DNA of 49,606 nucleotides from Planctomycetota bacterium (GTDB taxonomy: Bacteria; Planctomycetota; E44-bin39). The stretch lies in contig SOJX01000046.1 of the NCBI GenBank assembly GCA_004376375.1, positions 1 through 49,606 of the forward strand, written 5' to 3'. This document shows, one piece after another, positions 17,028-24,235 of the stretch. The notes below the pieces were generated by a model, which saw nothing but the letters and a program-made list of their open reading frames with translations, ran no database searches and was not told where the DNA came from. Position numbers and translations under genes: made by a program. Positions within the stretch are counted from its first letter, which is position 1. Every line of letters begins with the position of its first letter.

Positions 17028-17817
17028 TTATCTGTCCGAGGGCGCGGATAAGGCTGCGCAGCAGGCGGAGCAGATCCTCGTGAAAGTCGAGCAGAATCCC
17101 GAGCGTGCGGAGCGCGGTGTACGTGGAATCGCCCGGGCTGGGCGCAAGGCTTTCGAGCCACGGCTCTGAATTCTGTTCGCGGTATGCAAGCGCGAGGTCC
17201 CTGACGATCCGGTTGACGGTCTCGAGCCGCTCGTCGAAATCGAAGACCGGCGAGGAAAGGATTTCGTACTTGCGGTTCAGGATCTGGTTTGCGAGCTCGC
17301 TGGAATGACGCCGCTCGAATTCCTCGAAGTGATACTCGATAGCGGCAAGGTATGAAAGGAGGACGATGAATTCCTCCTTGCGCCGCCCTCCCGCGTAAAG
17401 GCGGATGAACTTCCTTATCGCCGTGTCCGCCCGCCTGATATCGAGGTTCAGGTCGAGCTGTACCGCGTTCCGAAACGAAGCAAGGGCCTGCAGCCTGTCC
17501 TGCACCGTGGGGCCCGCGATATTACGGGAATAATACGCCCAGGCCAGGCATAGATGCGCGTCCGGGTTCACGGGGTCGTCCTGGACCTTCTTGCGCGCTT
17601 TCCTCAGCCTGATTGACTTAACCAGTTTCGAGACGCCGATGAAACTAACCGCGCAGAACAATGCACCGAGGAGAATCGGGAACAGCGTCGTCCTGAAAAG
17701 CCAGAGACCGATCAGAAGTAAAACGGCAAGCAATACGACGCAGAATACGAAAATGAAACCAAGAAGGTTCCGGCCGATTTTCATGAGCGGACCGGTATTT
17801 AACAAGCGGGCACACAC
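17023..17817 (-). CDS. membrane protein with TPR-like cytosolic domain
   Basis: I place the start at GTG 17817 because AGGAG lies seven bases upstream (17825-17829); ATG 17784 is a weaker alternative. It has two adjacent membrane helices (about 18-40 and 44-62 of 264), a basic stop-transfer segment (RLRKARKKVQ), then an alpha-helical region with a TPR-like phrase (NPDAHLCLAWAYYSR) and further helices. No enzyme motif is visible. It is probably an inner-membrane protein with a protein-binding cytosolic part. Its stop codon lies in a REP-like element. Confidence 0.72.
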   Translation of the reverse strand: MCARLLNTGPLMKIGRNLLGFIFVFCVVLLAVLLLIGLWLFRTTLFPILLGALFCAVSFIGVSKLVKSIRLRKARKKVQDDPVNPDAHLCLAWAYYSRNIAGPTVQDRLQALASFRNAVQLDLNLDIRRADTAIRKFIRLYAGGRRKEEFIVLLSYLAAIEYHFEEFERRHSSELANQILNRKYEILSSPVFDFDERLETVNRIVRDLALAYREQNSEPWLESLAPSPGDSTYTALRTLGILLDFHEDLLRLLRSLIRALGQIS

Positions 17818-17855
17818 GAGAAAACTCCTAAACGGCAATGCAGCACTTCTACTTA

Positions 17856-17884
17856 ATATTACCACATGATTCGCAACTCGGCAA
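17856..17884 (-). promoter_or_regulatory. promoter of the TPR-like membrane protein gene
   Basis: Minus strand: TTGCCG (17879-17884), 17 bp, TAATAT (17856-17861), about 38 bp before GTG 17817. Confidence 0.6.
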
Positions 17885-18002
17885 ACTAAAACGCGGAATA
17901 TATGAAATTCTGAATTATGAATTGTGAATTATGATAGCGTTCCCGGGGCTGCGTGCTTGTTCTCCGGGCTTTCACGGCAAGTTCCTTCGGAGCTTTCTTT
18001 TG

Positions 18003-18151
18003 TGCGGCTTCGCCGCGCAGTTAAAAAAAGGCGGACAGGAATGTCCGCCATTCGATTTCGGATTTGGGATTTCGGATTGCGGATTTCTCCAAATCCGAAA
18101 TCTGCAATCTGAAATCTGCAATCCGAATGACGCTCGACGCCCGACGCCCGA
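18003..18151. repeat. hairpins and GGATTTCGGATTGC / GCAATCTGAAATCC array
   Basis: Successively: a GC hairpin (GCGGCTTCGCCGC), an 8 bp stem GGCGGACA/TGTCCGCC (18031-18050), GGATTTGGGATTTCGG words (from 18059) facing CCGAAATCTGCAATCTG words (to 18124), then GACGCTCGACGCCCGACG words (18128-18151). The 347 bp between 17818 and 18164 contain no gene that I can support. Confidence 0.75.
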
Positions 18152-18164
18152 CCATCGATGCATT

Positions 18165-19358
18165 TTAGAAGGTTTCCTCCAACTCCTTTATTGCGAAGAA
18201 CCAGCCGCTTTTGAAAGCCATATAAACAACCGGATCGTCGGGGTTGGGATTCGTCAGGAAGAAATCGACGTGCGGGTACGGGTGCTTCCAGAGGACGTCG
18301 CCGCTCCTGTTGTCAATCGCGCAGATGTCCCTGTCCTTAACATATTGTGAAAGGGCATAAACGTATTTTTTGCCCCGTGCAAGAAGCTGCTTGCCGTTGC
18401 GGAAAGACCAGCGTTGTTTTCCCGCATTGCGGCCTTTTCGGTCGACGGCAAACATTCCGAAGTCCTTGCAGAAGACGTAGACCGTGTTCTGTATGGCTAT
18501 GGGCTGCTGCATGACCCGGTAACCGGACCTGAAAACCCAGGCCTGTTCACCGGTGATGGCCGAAACGGCGTAAACGTTGAAATCCATGCTCGGGATGTAA
18601 AGCATATTGCGGAAGAGATACGGCGCGGCGACGAGCGGGCCGCGGGTATCGAACGTCCAGATCGGTTCCGCCCGCTTGGCGGCCGTAAAGCAGTAGAGCT
18701 TGCCGTCGTGCGACGGGAGATAAAGGAGGTGGTCCTTGCCGACCCCGGGCGCCGTTACGTCGTTATCGGCCTTGTAATTCCATTCCTCGAGCTGCTCTTC
18801 CTTGGAGATCGAATGCATCCAGTCTTTCCAGCTTCCGATCATTACGTTCGTGCTGGAGGCGCATGGAACCGAGCTTGTAGCGAAGTCCAGCTTCTTAATC
18901 CAGAGCTGGAAGCCCTCCTCCTCGTCGATCGCCTGAACCGTATCGCCGGTAAGAAGGAATATCTCGTCGTACATTCTGGGTTTTATGTCCTCGGGATAGT
19001 AATAAACGTTCAGCGGTCCCATAATCGGTCCGCCGACGTCGTGTACCCAGCGCACGAATCCGTCGTTGATCTGGATTTTGTAAAGCAGGTGCGACTCGGT
19101 CTCGGCATAGATCGCCGACTTTTCGAACCGGTTGGGATTGGCGACCAGCCATGCGTTCCTGATAACGCGGTCCTGTAGGACGGTCTCCCAGTGCAGCTTG
19201 AAGCCGAGCCGGGTGAGACGCTTCTCGGTAAGATAGGGGACCTTCGCGGCGGCCTTGGTTATCTCCGGGTCCACCCGCTTCCTGCCCTCGATACACGCGC
19301 CCAGGCTCAAGCAGAGAATCGCCAGAGCGACAAGAATGATACCTATGCGAACGCCCAT
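18165..19358 (-). CDS. PQQ-type beta-propeller lipoprotein
   Basis: The start is ATG 19358 with a full AAAGGAGG seven bases upstream; a longer frame begins inside the CATTCGGTC array and is spurious. The 397-residue product has a lipoprotein signal (SLGAC, Cys near 21). The rest is built of repeats ending in the [AG]-x-[DS]-x-x-[TS]-G-x-x-x-W phrase of PQQ/quinoprotein propellers, e.g. AVSAITGEQAWVFRSG and AIDNRSGDVLWKHPY. It resembles BamB-like lipoproteins in architecture, but the outer-membrane assembly role of BamB cannot be assumed. No quinone-binding or dehydrogenase motif is visible. Confidence 0.8.
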   Translation of the reverse strand: MGVRIGIILVALAILCLSLGACIEGRKRVDPEITKAAAKVPYLTEKRLTRLGFKLHWETVLQDRVIRNAWLVANPNRFEKSAIYAETESHLLYKIQINDGFVRWVHDVGGPIMGPLNVYYYPEDIKPRMYDEIFLLTGDTVQAIDEEEGFQLWIKKLDFATSSVPCASSTNVMIGSWKDWMHSISKEEQLEEWNYKADNDVTAPGVGKDHLLYLPSHDGKLYCFTAAKRAEPIWTFDTRGPLVAAPYLFRNMLYIPSMDFNVYAVSAITGEQAWVFRSGYRVMQQPIAIQNTVYVFCKDFGMFAVDRKGRNAGKQRWSFRNGKQLLARGKKYVYALSQYVKDRDICAIDNRSGDVLWKHPYPHVDFFLTNPNPDDPVVYMAFKSGWFFAIKELEETF

Positions 19359-19370
19359 GCTGCCTCCTTT

Positions 19371-19606
19371 TATGGTCATTCGGTCATTCGGTCTTTCGGT
19401 CATTCGGTCTTTCGGTCATTCGGTATTTCGGTCATTCGGTCTTTCGGTCATTCGGTCAATAAGACCAGAGGACCAAGAGACCGAAGGACCTGTCTAAATA
19501 CTTGACAGTGATTTCGCCGTAAAGTATACTCCCAAACCTGATCACTTGGTCTTTTGGTTAATAAAAATATGACCAAAGGGCCGAAGGACCGAAAGACCAA
19601 GCGACC
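19371..19606. repeat. 8-bp CATTCGGT array with inverted GACCGAAGGACC counterparts
   Basis: Ten near-identical 8-bp units alternating TCATTCGG and TCTTTCGG (19375-19458) are followed by the complementary words GACCAAGAGACCGAAGGACC (19470-19490), then, after a promoter, TTGGTCTTTTGG facing GACCAAAGGGCCGAAGGACC (up to 19606). The array is uninterrupted, has no spacers and lies between divergent genes. Confidence 0.9.
19502..19530 (+). promoter_or_regulatory. sigma-70 promoter for the MBL hydrolase gene
   Basis: TTGACA (19502-19507), 17 bp, TATACT (19525-19530). It lies between the two halves of the 8-bp word array, so the second hairpin would be in the 5' leader of the mRNA. Confidence 0.75.
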
Positions 19607-19635
19607 ATTTTTCAAACCCAACGTGGAGCTTTCCG

Positions 19636-20301
19636 ATGATCTTCGATTCCCTTGTCGTATTCGAACCCTTCTCGGTCAACTGCTACATATTCGGCGACGA
19701 GGCGACGAAGCAGGCCCTCGTCTTCGACCCGGGCGGCGACGCGGACGCAATCGCCGGCCGCCTGGAAAAACACGGGCTCACACCCGCAGAAATCGTCCTG
19801 ACGCACGGCCACGGCGACCACATCAGCGCGGGCGCCGAACTCGTCGAGCGCTACGGCGCCGAAATCGCCGCCAGCGAAACGACGAGCGAAATAATCCAGG
19901 ACCCGCAGAAGAACCTGTCGGCCGCGTTCGGAATGCCGATCAGAATGCCCGCGGCCACGCATGTCCTCGCCGAGGGCGACACTCTGGAGCTCGGCGAGAT
20001 TTCATTTAGCATCATCTCGGTGCCGGGCCACGAGCCGGGGCATCTCGCCTTCTTTTCCGAGAAGCCCCTCCCCGACCAGACGGCGCCGTTCGTCGTTCTC
20101 GGCGACATGATCCAGATGCACTCGGTCGGGCGGACCGACTTCCCCCACGGCGACACGCAGGCGCTCATCCGGAGCATCCAGGAAAAGCTCTACACACTTC
20201 CGGACGAGACGGTAACCCTTTCGGGCCACGGCGGCGCGTCGACTATCGGTTACGAGAAAGAGCACAATATGTTCGTCCGCGCGGACATGAGCGACATGTA
20301 G
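19636..20301 (+). CDS. metallo-beta-lactamase-fold hydrolase, glyoxalase II-like
   Basis: A 221-residue cytosolic MBL-fold protein of the YcbL/glyoxalase II-like type, which hydrolyses thioesters or related small molecules. The metal ligands are all present: THGHGDH (His57, His59, Asp61, His62), SVPGHEPGH (His132), VVLGDM (Asp157) and LSGHGGAST (His198). The family phrase GRTDFPHGD and the ending IGYEKEHNMF are typical. ATG 19636 has GGAG seven bases upstream. It is transcribed alone from the promoter at 19502 and ends against the convergent gene, with the two stops sharing a TAGCGCGCTAA palindrome. Confidence 0.88.
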   Translation: MIFDSLVVFEPFSVNCYIFGDEATKQALVFDPGGDADAIAGRLEKHGLTPAEIVLTHGHGDHISAGAELVERYGAEIAASETTSEIIQDPQKNLSAAFGMPIRMPAATHVLAEGDTLELGEISFSIISVPGHEPGHLAFFSEKPLPDQTAPFVVLGDMIQMHSVGRTDFPHGDTQALIRSIQEKLYTLPDETVTLSGHGGASTIGYEKEHNMFVRADMSDM

Positions 20302-20310
20302 CGCGCTAAC

Positions 20311-21414
20311 TTATTTCGGATAATCGCTGTTCCACGGAAGCTGGACCCTGATCCGCTCTATCGTGTCCACCCACAATTCCTTTTCGAACGTGAACGTGTC
20401 CTCGAGCCTGTAATAGTCTTCCCCCTCGCGCGAGTATTTGAGGTACAGCTCCCTCCGGTGGATAACGCGCTCCTTTGGCTTGAGGCCCGTTACCGCCGCG
20501 ATGAGCTTGGCGACGAACTTGGCCTCCTTCTTGAACTTCTTCTTCTTCAGCTCGTCACGCTTCTCGCGGAGCTTGTCCAGGTCCTCGTGGTTGTAAATAT
20601 ACTGGAAGTTGGTGATGCCTTTTATTTTTATCGTGATGTTTTTCGATTCTTTCCTGAACTTCTTGAAGACCGCAAGACAGATACGGTTGGTCTTGTTTTT
20701 TATCACCGGCAGGTTCAGGTTCCGAAGCGAAGACTGGTCGGCCTGGAAGGTCGGGACCGGGCGCTCCGTATACTCTATCTTGTCCGGGATCGTGACGTCG
20801 TGCTTGTCCCAGACCACGTAGCTCGTGTGCAGGCCCAACTCGATTATCTTGTTGCGCTCGCCGTGATGGTTCACGCGCTCCTTCCAGACGTTGCGCTCGA
20901 CCACGTCCGCGGGCAGCGGCGGGAAGAACTTCTCCTCGATGGCGACTTTGACCTCCTTTTCGTGGAGGTCGCTGTAATTCTCGCCGAACTCGTCGAACGC
21001 ATGGACATCGAGGAAGAACTTGCGGTCCTCTTCACGTCCGCGCAGCGAGGGGTCGCGATCAGTCGGACTCCCGGCGAAGCCGGGATACGTCTCCGTATCC
21101 TCGTAGTTCCCGATGGTGTACATGAAATAGTAGTACGCCTCGGGCTTGTCGGTGTCTTCGTGGAGGACGATGTGGTGAATAACCTCCTCCTGCCAGTCGA
21201 TCTCGACGCCGTCGGAGAACACGTTTTTATCCGGCTCCTCCACCTTCAGTTTTTTCATCTTGTGCGGGTCGCGGAAACCCTTGTGAAACTGCAGGGTCCA
21301 TACGATCCGCGGCGTCGCCAGCCTCGGCGCGCCGGGACGCTCTTCATCATCGGCCACCGCGTTTACAACTGCGAAAAGGGCGACGATTACCGTGACAAGT
21401 AAGAATCTCCGCAT
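20311..21414 (-). CDS. exported protein of unknown function
   Basis: The start is ATG 21414 with GGAGG eight bases upstream; an in-frame start at 21429 is less likely. The 367-residue product has a Sec signal peptide (residues 1-20, cleavage near VNAVA-D) and no lipobox. The mature part is charged and predicted mixed alpha/beta, with a Lys/Arg-rich helical stretch (residues ~285-320: REKRDELKKKKFKKEAKF) and several Trp-containing beta phrases. I recognise no domain. It sits between rnfB and a convergent hydrolase, with a REP-like element upstream (21456-21482). Confidence 0.7.
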   Translation of the reverse strand: MRRFLLVTVIVALFAVVNAVADDEERPGAPRLATPRIVWTLQFHKGFRDPHKMKKLKVEEPDKNVFSDGVEIDWQEEVIHHIVLHEDTDKPEAYYYFMYTIGNYEDTETYPGFAGSPTDRDPSLRGREEDRKFFLDVHAFDEFGENYSDLHEKEVKVAIEEKFFPPLPADVVERNVWKERVNHHGERNKIIELGLHTSYVVWDKHDVTIPDKIEYTERPVPTFQADQSSLRNLNLPVIKNKTNRICLAVFKKFRKESKNITIKIKGITNFQYIYNHEDLDKLREKRDELKKKKFKKEAKFVAKLIAAVTGLKPKERVIHRRELYLKYSREGEDYYRLEDTFTFEKELWVDTIERIRVQLPWNSDYPK

Positions 21415-21455
21415 GGCGGATACCTCCATTTGAGGAGTTCGGCTGATAATTTATT

Positions 21456-21482
21456 CAACGCCGCGCAAGCGCGGCCGCTAAC
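21456..21482 (-). repeat. REP-like palindrome downstream of rnfB
   Basis: Minus strand GTTAGCGGCCGCGCTTGC followed by GCGGCGTTG: one complete unit of the GTTAGC family, 26 bp after the rnfB stop. Confidence 0.8.
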
Positions 21483-21507
21483 ATTTTATATCACTCCAAA
21501 TGCCGCG

Positions 21508-22341
21508 CTACGATGCCGCGGCACTGGCTGCTTCCGCTGTCCTGAATACATAGCAGTTCTGCGGGCAGATCTCGTTCGCCTCGGGCCAGTCGGTTATCAC
21601 GCCGTACTGTATCTCCGGCAGGTTGGCGCCTTCCACCATCACGTTGCCGCCTTCCGGCCCCTTTTTGACGCACAGCTTGCAGGCGGTGCAGGCGACCTTG
21701 CAGACCGACTTTGCGGCTTTTGCTTTTTCCCTGTTCATGCACGCGAGGTAAAAACCGACCTTGTCCGGGATCATCCTCATCAGCATGCGCGGGCACGCCC
21801 GCACGCATGCGCCGCACCCGGTGCAGCGCTCGGGAATCGTTACCGGGATGCCGTCGATGCCCGGCACGAGCGCGTTGAACGGGCACGCCTTCACGCAGTC
21901 GCCGTACCCGAGGCAGCCGTAGATACAGGTTTTCGGGCCGCCGTGGAGCGAGTGCGCGGTCGAGCAGGTCACGGGGCCGTCGTACGTCCACCGGTCGGGC
22001 GAGCGCGCCCGCGTCCCCTGGCAGTGACAGACGGCGATCATGCGCTCTTTTTCCTGTGCGACCTGCCCCATGATTTCGGCGACAATACAAGCAAGCTCGG
22101 CCCCGCCCGGCGCGCACAGGTCGGGCGACGCTCCTTCCTTCACGACCGCGGCGGCGTATCCCGAGCAACCGGGGGAACCGCATCCGCCGCAGTTCGCGCC
22201 CGGAAGGATTTCGTTTATGGCCGTAATCCTCGGGTCGACGTACACGCGCAGCTTGACCGAAGCAGCGGCCAGAATCATGCCGAAAGCTGCGCCGATTATT
22301 CCGGCCGCGATAAGCGTGAGTATTATCGAGTGTGCTGCCAT
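21508..22341 (-). CDS. rnfB: RnfB, iron-sulfur subunit of the Rnf ferredoxin:NAD oxidoreductase
   Basis: A 277-residue subunit that takes electrons from ferredoxin into the ion-pumping Rnf complex at the inner membrane. An N-terminal membrane helix (about 5-27) is followed by the RnfB-specific cluster CGGCGSPGCSGYA (Cys51, 54, 59) with Cys76. Two 4Fe-4S ferredoxin motifs follow (Cys139/143/149/153 and Cys173/176/179/183), and a further Cys group (214, 218, 221, 224) plus Cys259/263 suggests extra clusters. It is the last gene of the rnfE-rnfA-rnfB set. The ribosome binding site is weak (AAAGAAA) because a GC hairpin repeat lies directly upstream. Confidence 0.93.
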   Translation of the reverse strand: MAAHSIILTLIAAGIIGAAFGMILAAASVKLRVYVDPRITAINEILPGANCGGCGSPGCSGYAAAVVKEGASPDLCAPGGAELACIVAEIMGQVAQEKERMIAVCHCQGTRARSPDRWTYDGPVTCSTAHSLHGGPKTCIYGCLGYGDCVKACPFNALVPGIDGIPVTIPERCTGCGACVRACPRMLMRMIPDKVGFYLACMNREKAKAAKSVCKVACTACKLCVKKGPEGGNVMVEGANLPEIQYGVITDWPEANEICPQNCYVFRTAEAASAAAS

Positions 22342-22354
22342 ATATGTTTCTTTG

Positions 22355-22410
22355 TAGGGGCGGGTTTCAAACCCGCCCGCCTTATAGGGCGGGTCTAAAA
22401 CCCGCCCCTA
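22355..22410. repeat. paired GGGCGGG hairpins between rnfA and rnfB
   Basis: Two hairpins side by side: GGGCGGGTTT with AACCCGCCC, then GGGCGGGTCT with ACCCGCCCC; the outer TAGGGG and CCCCTA also pair. A related copy is at 48620-48640. It fills nearly all of the 71 bp rnfA-rnfB gap and would lie in the middle of the operon mRNA. Confidence 0.8.
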
Positions 22411-22412
22411 TT

Positions 22413-23102
22413 TTAACTCTTCACCAGCGCGACGAACCCCATAAACGCGAGCGCCATGCATCCCGTGCATACGAATGCGATGGGCACTCCCCGAAACGCC
22501 TTCGGGACGGGCAGGATTTCGAGCCGCTCGCGTATGCCGCTCATGAGCAGCATGGCGATCGTGAACCCGATGCCGGCGCAGAAACCCTGAATCAGCGCGA
22601 AAATAAACGACCACGCAAGCGGCGCGCCCTCGCCGCCCGCGTCGAAAAACTTCTGCGAGTTCAGTATCGCGACTCCCATTACCGCGCAGTTGGTCGTGAT
22701 AAGCGGGAGATATATTCCAAGCGCCTCGTACAGGGGCGGCGAAACCTTGCGGATAACCATCTCGACGAACTGCACGAGCGCGGCGATAACGAGAATAAAA
22801 GTCAGCGTCCGCAGCGTCGAGACGAAGTTGAAATCCTCGGGCACGACGTCCGGCTTGAACGCGTGGGCGATAATATAAATCAGATTCGACGAATCGGGAA
22901 TGAGCAGGTAACGGTGGATAATCCACGTCACGAGCGACGCGAGGGTCATGACGAACGTAACCGCCATCCCCATTCCGAGCGCGGCGTCCGTCTTCTTCGA
23001 GACGCCGATGAACGGGCACAGGCCGAGGAACCGCGCAAGGACGTAGTTCTTGACGAATATTACGCCGATAACGATTGCGACGAGTTGCCCGAAAGTCTCC
23101 AT
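22413..23102 (-). CDS. rnfA: RnfA, integral membrane subunit of the Rnf complex
   Basis: A 229-residue polytopic protein of the RnfA/NqrE family. Six helices carry the half-channel symmetry with RnfE, and the Cys residues in [11 protein letters not shown] and [10 protein letters not shown] correspond to those holding the 2Fe-2S cluster at the RnfA-RnfE interface. It is about 35 residues longer than the usual ~190, the extra length falling mainly in the loop around residues 65-95 ([20 protein letters not shown]). ATG 23102 lies 18 bp after the rnfE stop, so they are co-transcribed. Confidence 0.93.
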   Translation of the reverse strand: METFGQLVAIVIGVIFVKNYVLARFLGLCPFIGVSKKTDAALGMGMAVTFVMTLASLVTWIIHRYLLIPDSSNLIYIIAHAFKPDVVPEDFNFVSTLRTLTFILVIAALVQFVEMVIRKVSPPLYEALGIYLPLITTNCAVMGVAILNSQKFFDAGGEGAPLAWSFIFALIQGFCAGIGFTIAMLLMSGIRERLEILPVPKAFRGVPIAFVCTGCMALAFMGFVALVKS

Positions 23103-23120
23103 AATCCGTTCAGTCCCCGC

Positions 23121-23825
23121 TTACTCTTCCTTTTTCTTCTTCTTTTTTTCCGGTACTTTCCTAAGAATCTCGTCCATAGTATCCACCCACGGAAGCGCGG
23201 CCTCCTCTCTCTCGCACCTGACTCTGCGGTTGTCCATGTGCGCGAAGAGCGCAAGCAGACAGCCGAGCGCAAGGAAGGCGCCGGGCGCCTGGACCATTAC
23301 TCCGATAGGCGCGAACACTTTGTCGTAAAACGCCTGCGGGAAGATGTTGACTCCCCATATCTGGCCGGCGCCGAGAATCTCGCGGACGCCGGAGACGATT
23401 ACAAGCGCGATCAGAAATCCAAGCCCTATTCCTATCGCGTCGCCGACCGCCATGCCGGGCGAGTTCTTCGAGGCGAACGCTTCCGCGCGCCCGAGGATTA
23501 TGCAGTTTACGACGATAAGCGGAATGAATATCCCGAGCGCCTCGTTCAAAGCGGGCGTGTACGCCTTCATGACGAGGTCGACGAGCGTAACGAACGTGGC
23601 TATAATGACAATGAAACACGGGATTCTGATTTCTGCGGGAATGATTTTCCGCATAGCCGAAATTATGGTATTTGTGCAGATGAGGACGGCCGTCGCCGCG
23701 CACGCCATCCCGACGCCGTTCTTGAGCGACGTGGTCACGGCCAGGACCGGGCAAAGCCCGAGGAAAAGGACGAAAACAGGGTTCCTTTCCCAGATTCCCT
23801 CGCGGATGACCGCTCCGACTTTCAT
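23121..23825 (-). CDS. rnfE: RnfE, integral membrane subunit of the Rnf complex
   Basis: A 234-residue polytopic protein of the RnfE/NqrD family, paired with RnfA in the membrane core. The typical opening is MKVGAVIREGIWERNPVFVLFLGLCPVLAVT (given here as the motif REGIWERNPVF then LGLCP), and the second Cys motif is LIVVNCIILGRAEAFA. The C-terminus is a Lys/Glu run. ATG 23825 has GGAAGGGAA upstream. It is the first gene of the rnfEAB set; rnfC, rnfD and rnfG are not adjacent, because the next gene upstream is divergent. Confidence 0.92.
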   Translation of the reverse strand: MKVGAVIREGIWERNPVFVLFLGLCPVLAVTTSLKNGVGMACAATAVLICTNTIISAMRKIIPAEIRIPCFIVIIATFVTLVDLVMKAYTPALNEALGIFIPLIVVNCIILGRAEAFASKNSPGMAVGDAIGIGLGFLIALVIVSGVREILGAGQIWGVNIFPQAFYDKVFAPIGVMVQAPGAFLALGCLLALFAHMDNRRVRCEREEAALPWVDTMDEILRKVPEKKKKKKEE

Positions 23826-23935
23826 CGATTCCCTTCCGGTCGGCTCCGGCTTCGGGCGTCCGAATACTCCACCCTCAGCGGTAGTTAATATACGTACACT
23901 TCCCGCAGTAATACCGTTAGGATAGAAACATGCGT

Positions 23936-23963
23936 ATTATAAACCCGAATTTTCGCCTGTCAA
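23936..23963 (-). promoter_or_regulatory. perfect-consensus promoter of rnfEAB
   Basis: Minus strand: TTGACA (23958-23963), 16 bp, TATAAT (23936-23941), with a leader of about 105 nt before rnfE. An open frame without a start codon runs through part of the leader into rnfE. Confidence 0.8.
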
Positions 23964-23971
23964 GCGAATTA

Positions 23972-24146
23972 GCGTCTAACGTCACACGTCGAACGTCAAA
24001 CGTCATAAGATGTTACATTTAGCGGCACCGCGAGGCCGGTGTGGTCTGCGGCGCGTTCAGGAGTTTCATTGCAGGAAGAAATCAGTAAAGGGTAGAACAG
24101 ACATTCCTGTCTGTTCATTTATAATCGACAGACAGGAATGTTTGTC
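23972..24146. repeat. ACGTCAAACGTC array and ACAGACATTCC palindromes
   Basis: AACGTCACACGTCGAACGTC words (23972-24006), then two palindromes: ACAGACATTCCTGTCTGT (24097-24114) and its near copy at 24127-24146, which can also pair with each other. The rest of the 410 bp between rnfE and the HEAT gene contains only the two divergent promoters. Confidence 0.75.
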
Positions 24147-24173
24147 GTACCCAATCAAACGTCTCTATTCAAT

Positions 24174-24201
24174 TTGATAATCCGGGATTCGGTGGTATAC
24201 T
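24174..24201 (+). promoter_or_regulatory. promoter of the 24236 HEAT-protein gene
   Basis: TTGATA (24174-24179), 16 bp, TATACT (24196-24201). Transcription should start near 24208, downstream of the ATG at 24203, so translation must begin at 24236 or later. Confidence 0.65.
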
Positions 24202-24235
24202 GATGGAAAAGAACTGCCGGAATTCACTATTTTCA

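Noticed and set aside
19375..19458. Regular repeat array that might be a CRISPR
   Set aside because: Units are 8 bp, directly abutting, with no unique spacers and no cas genes.
20458..21402. Plus-strand open frame (314 codons)
   Set aside because: Antisense to the exported protein gene, whose signal peptide and GGAGG site are convincing.
22332..23888. Long plus-strand open frame (518 codons)
   Set aside because: It lies antisense across rnfA and rnfE, is extremely Arg/Asp/Glu-rich and has no domain; it is a codon-bias shadow.
23826..23935. Open frame running through the rnfE leader, possibly a longer rnfE or a leader peptide
   Set aside because: It has no start codon after its upstream TAA, and the RnfE N-terminus matches the family from ATG 23825.
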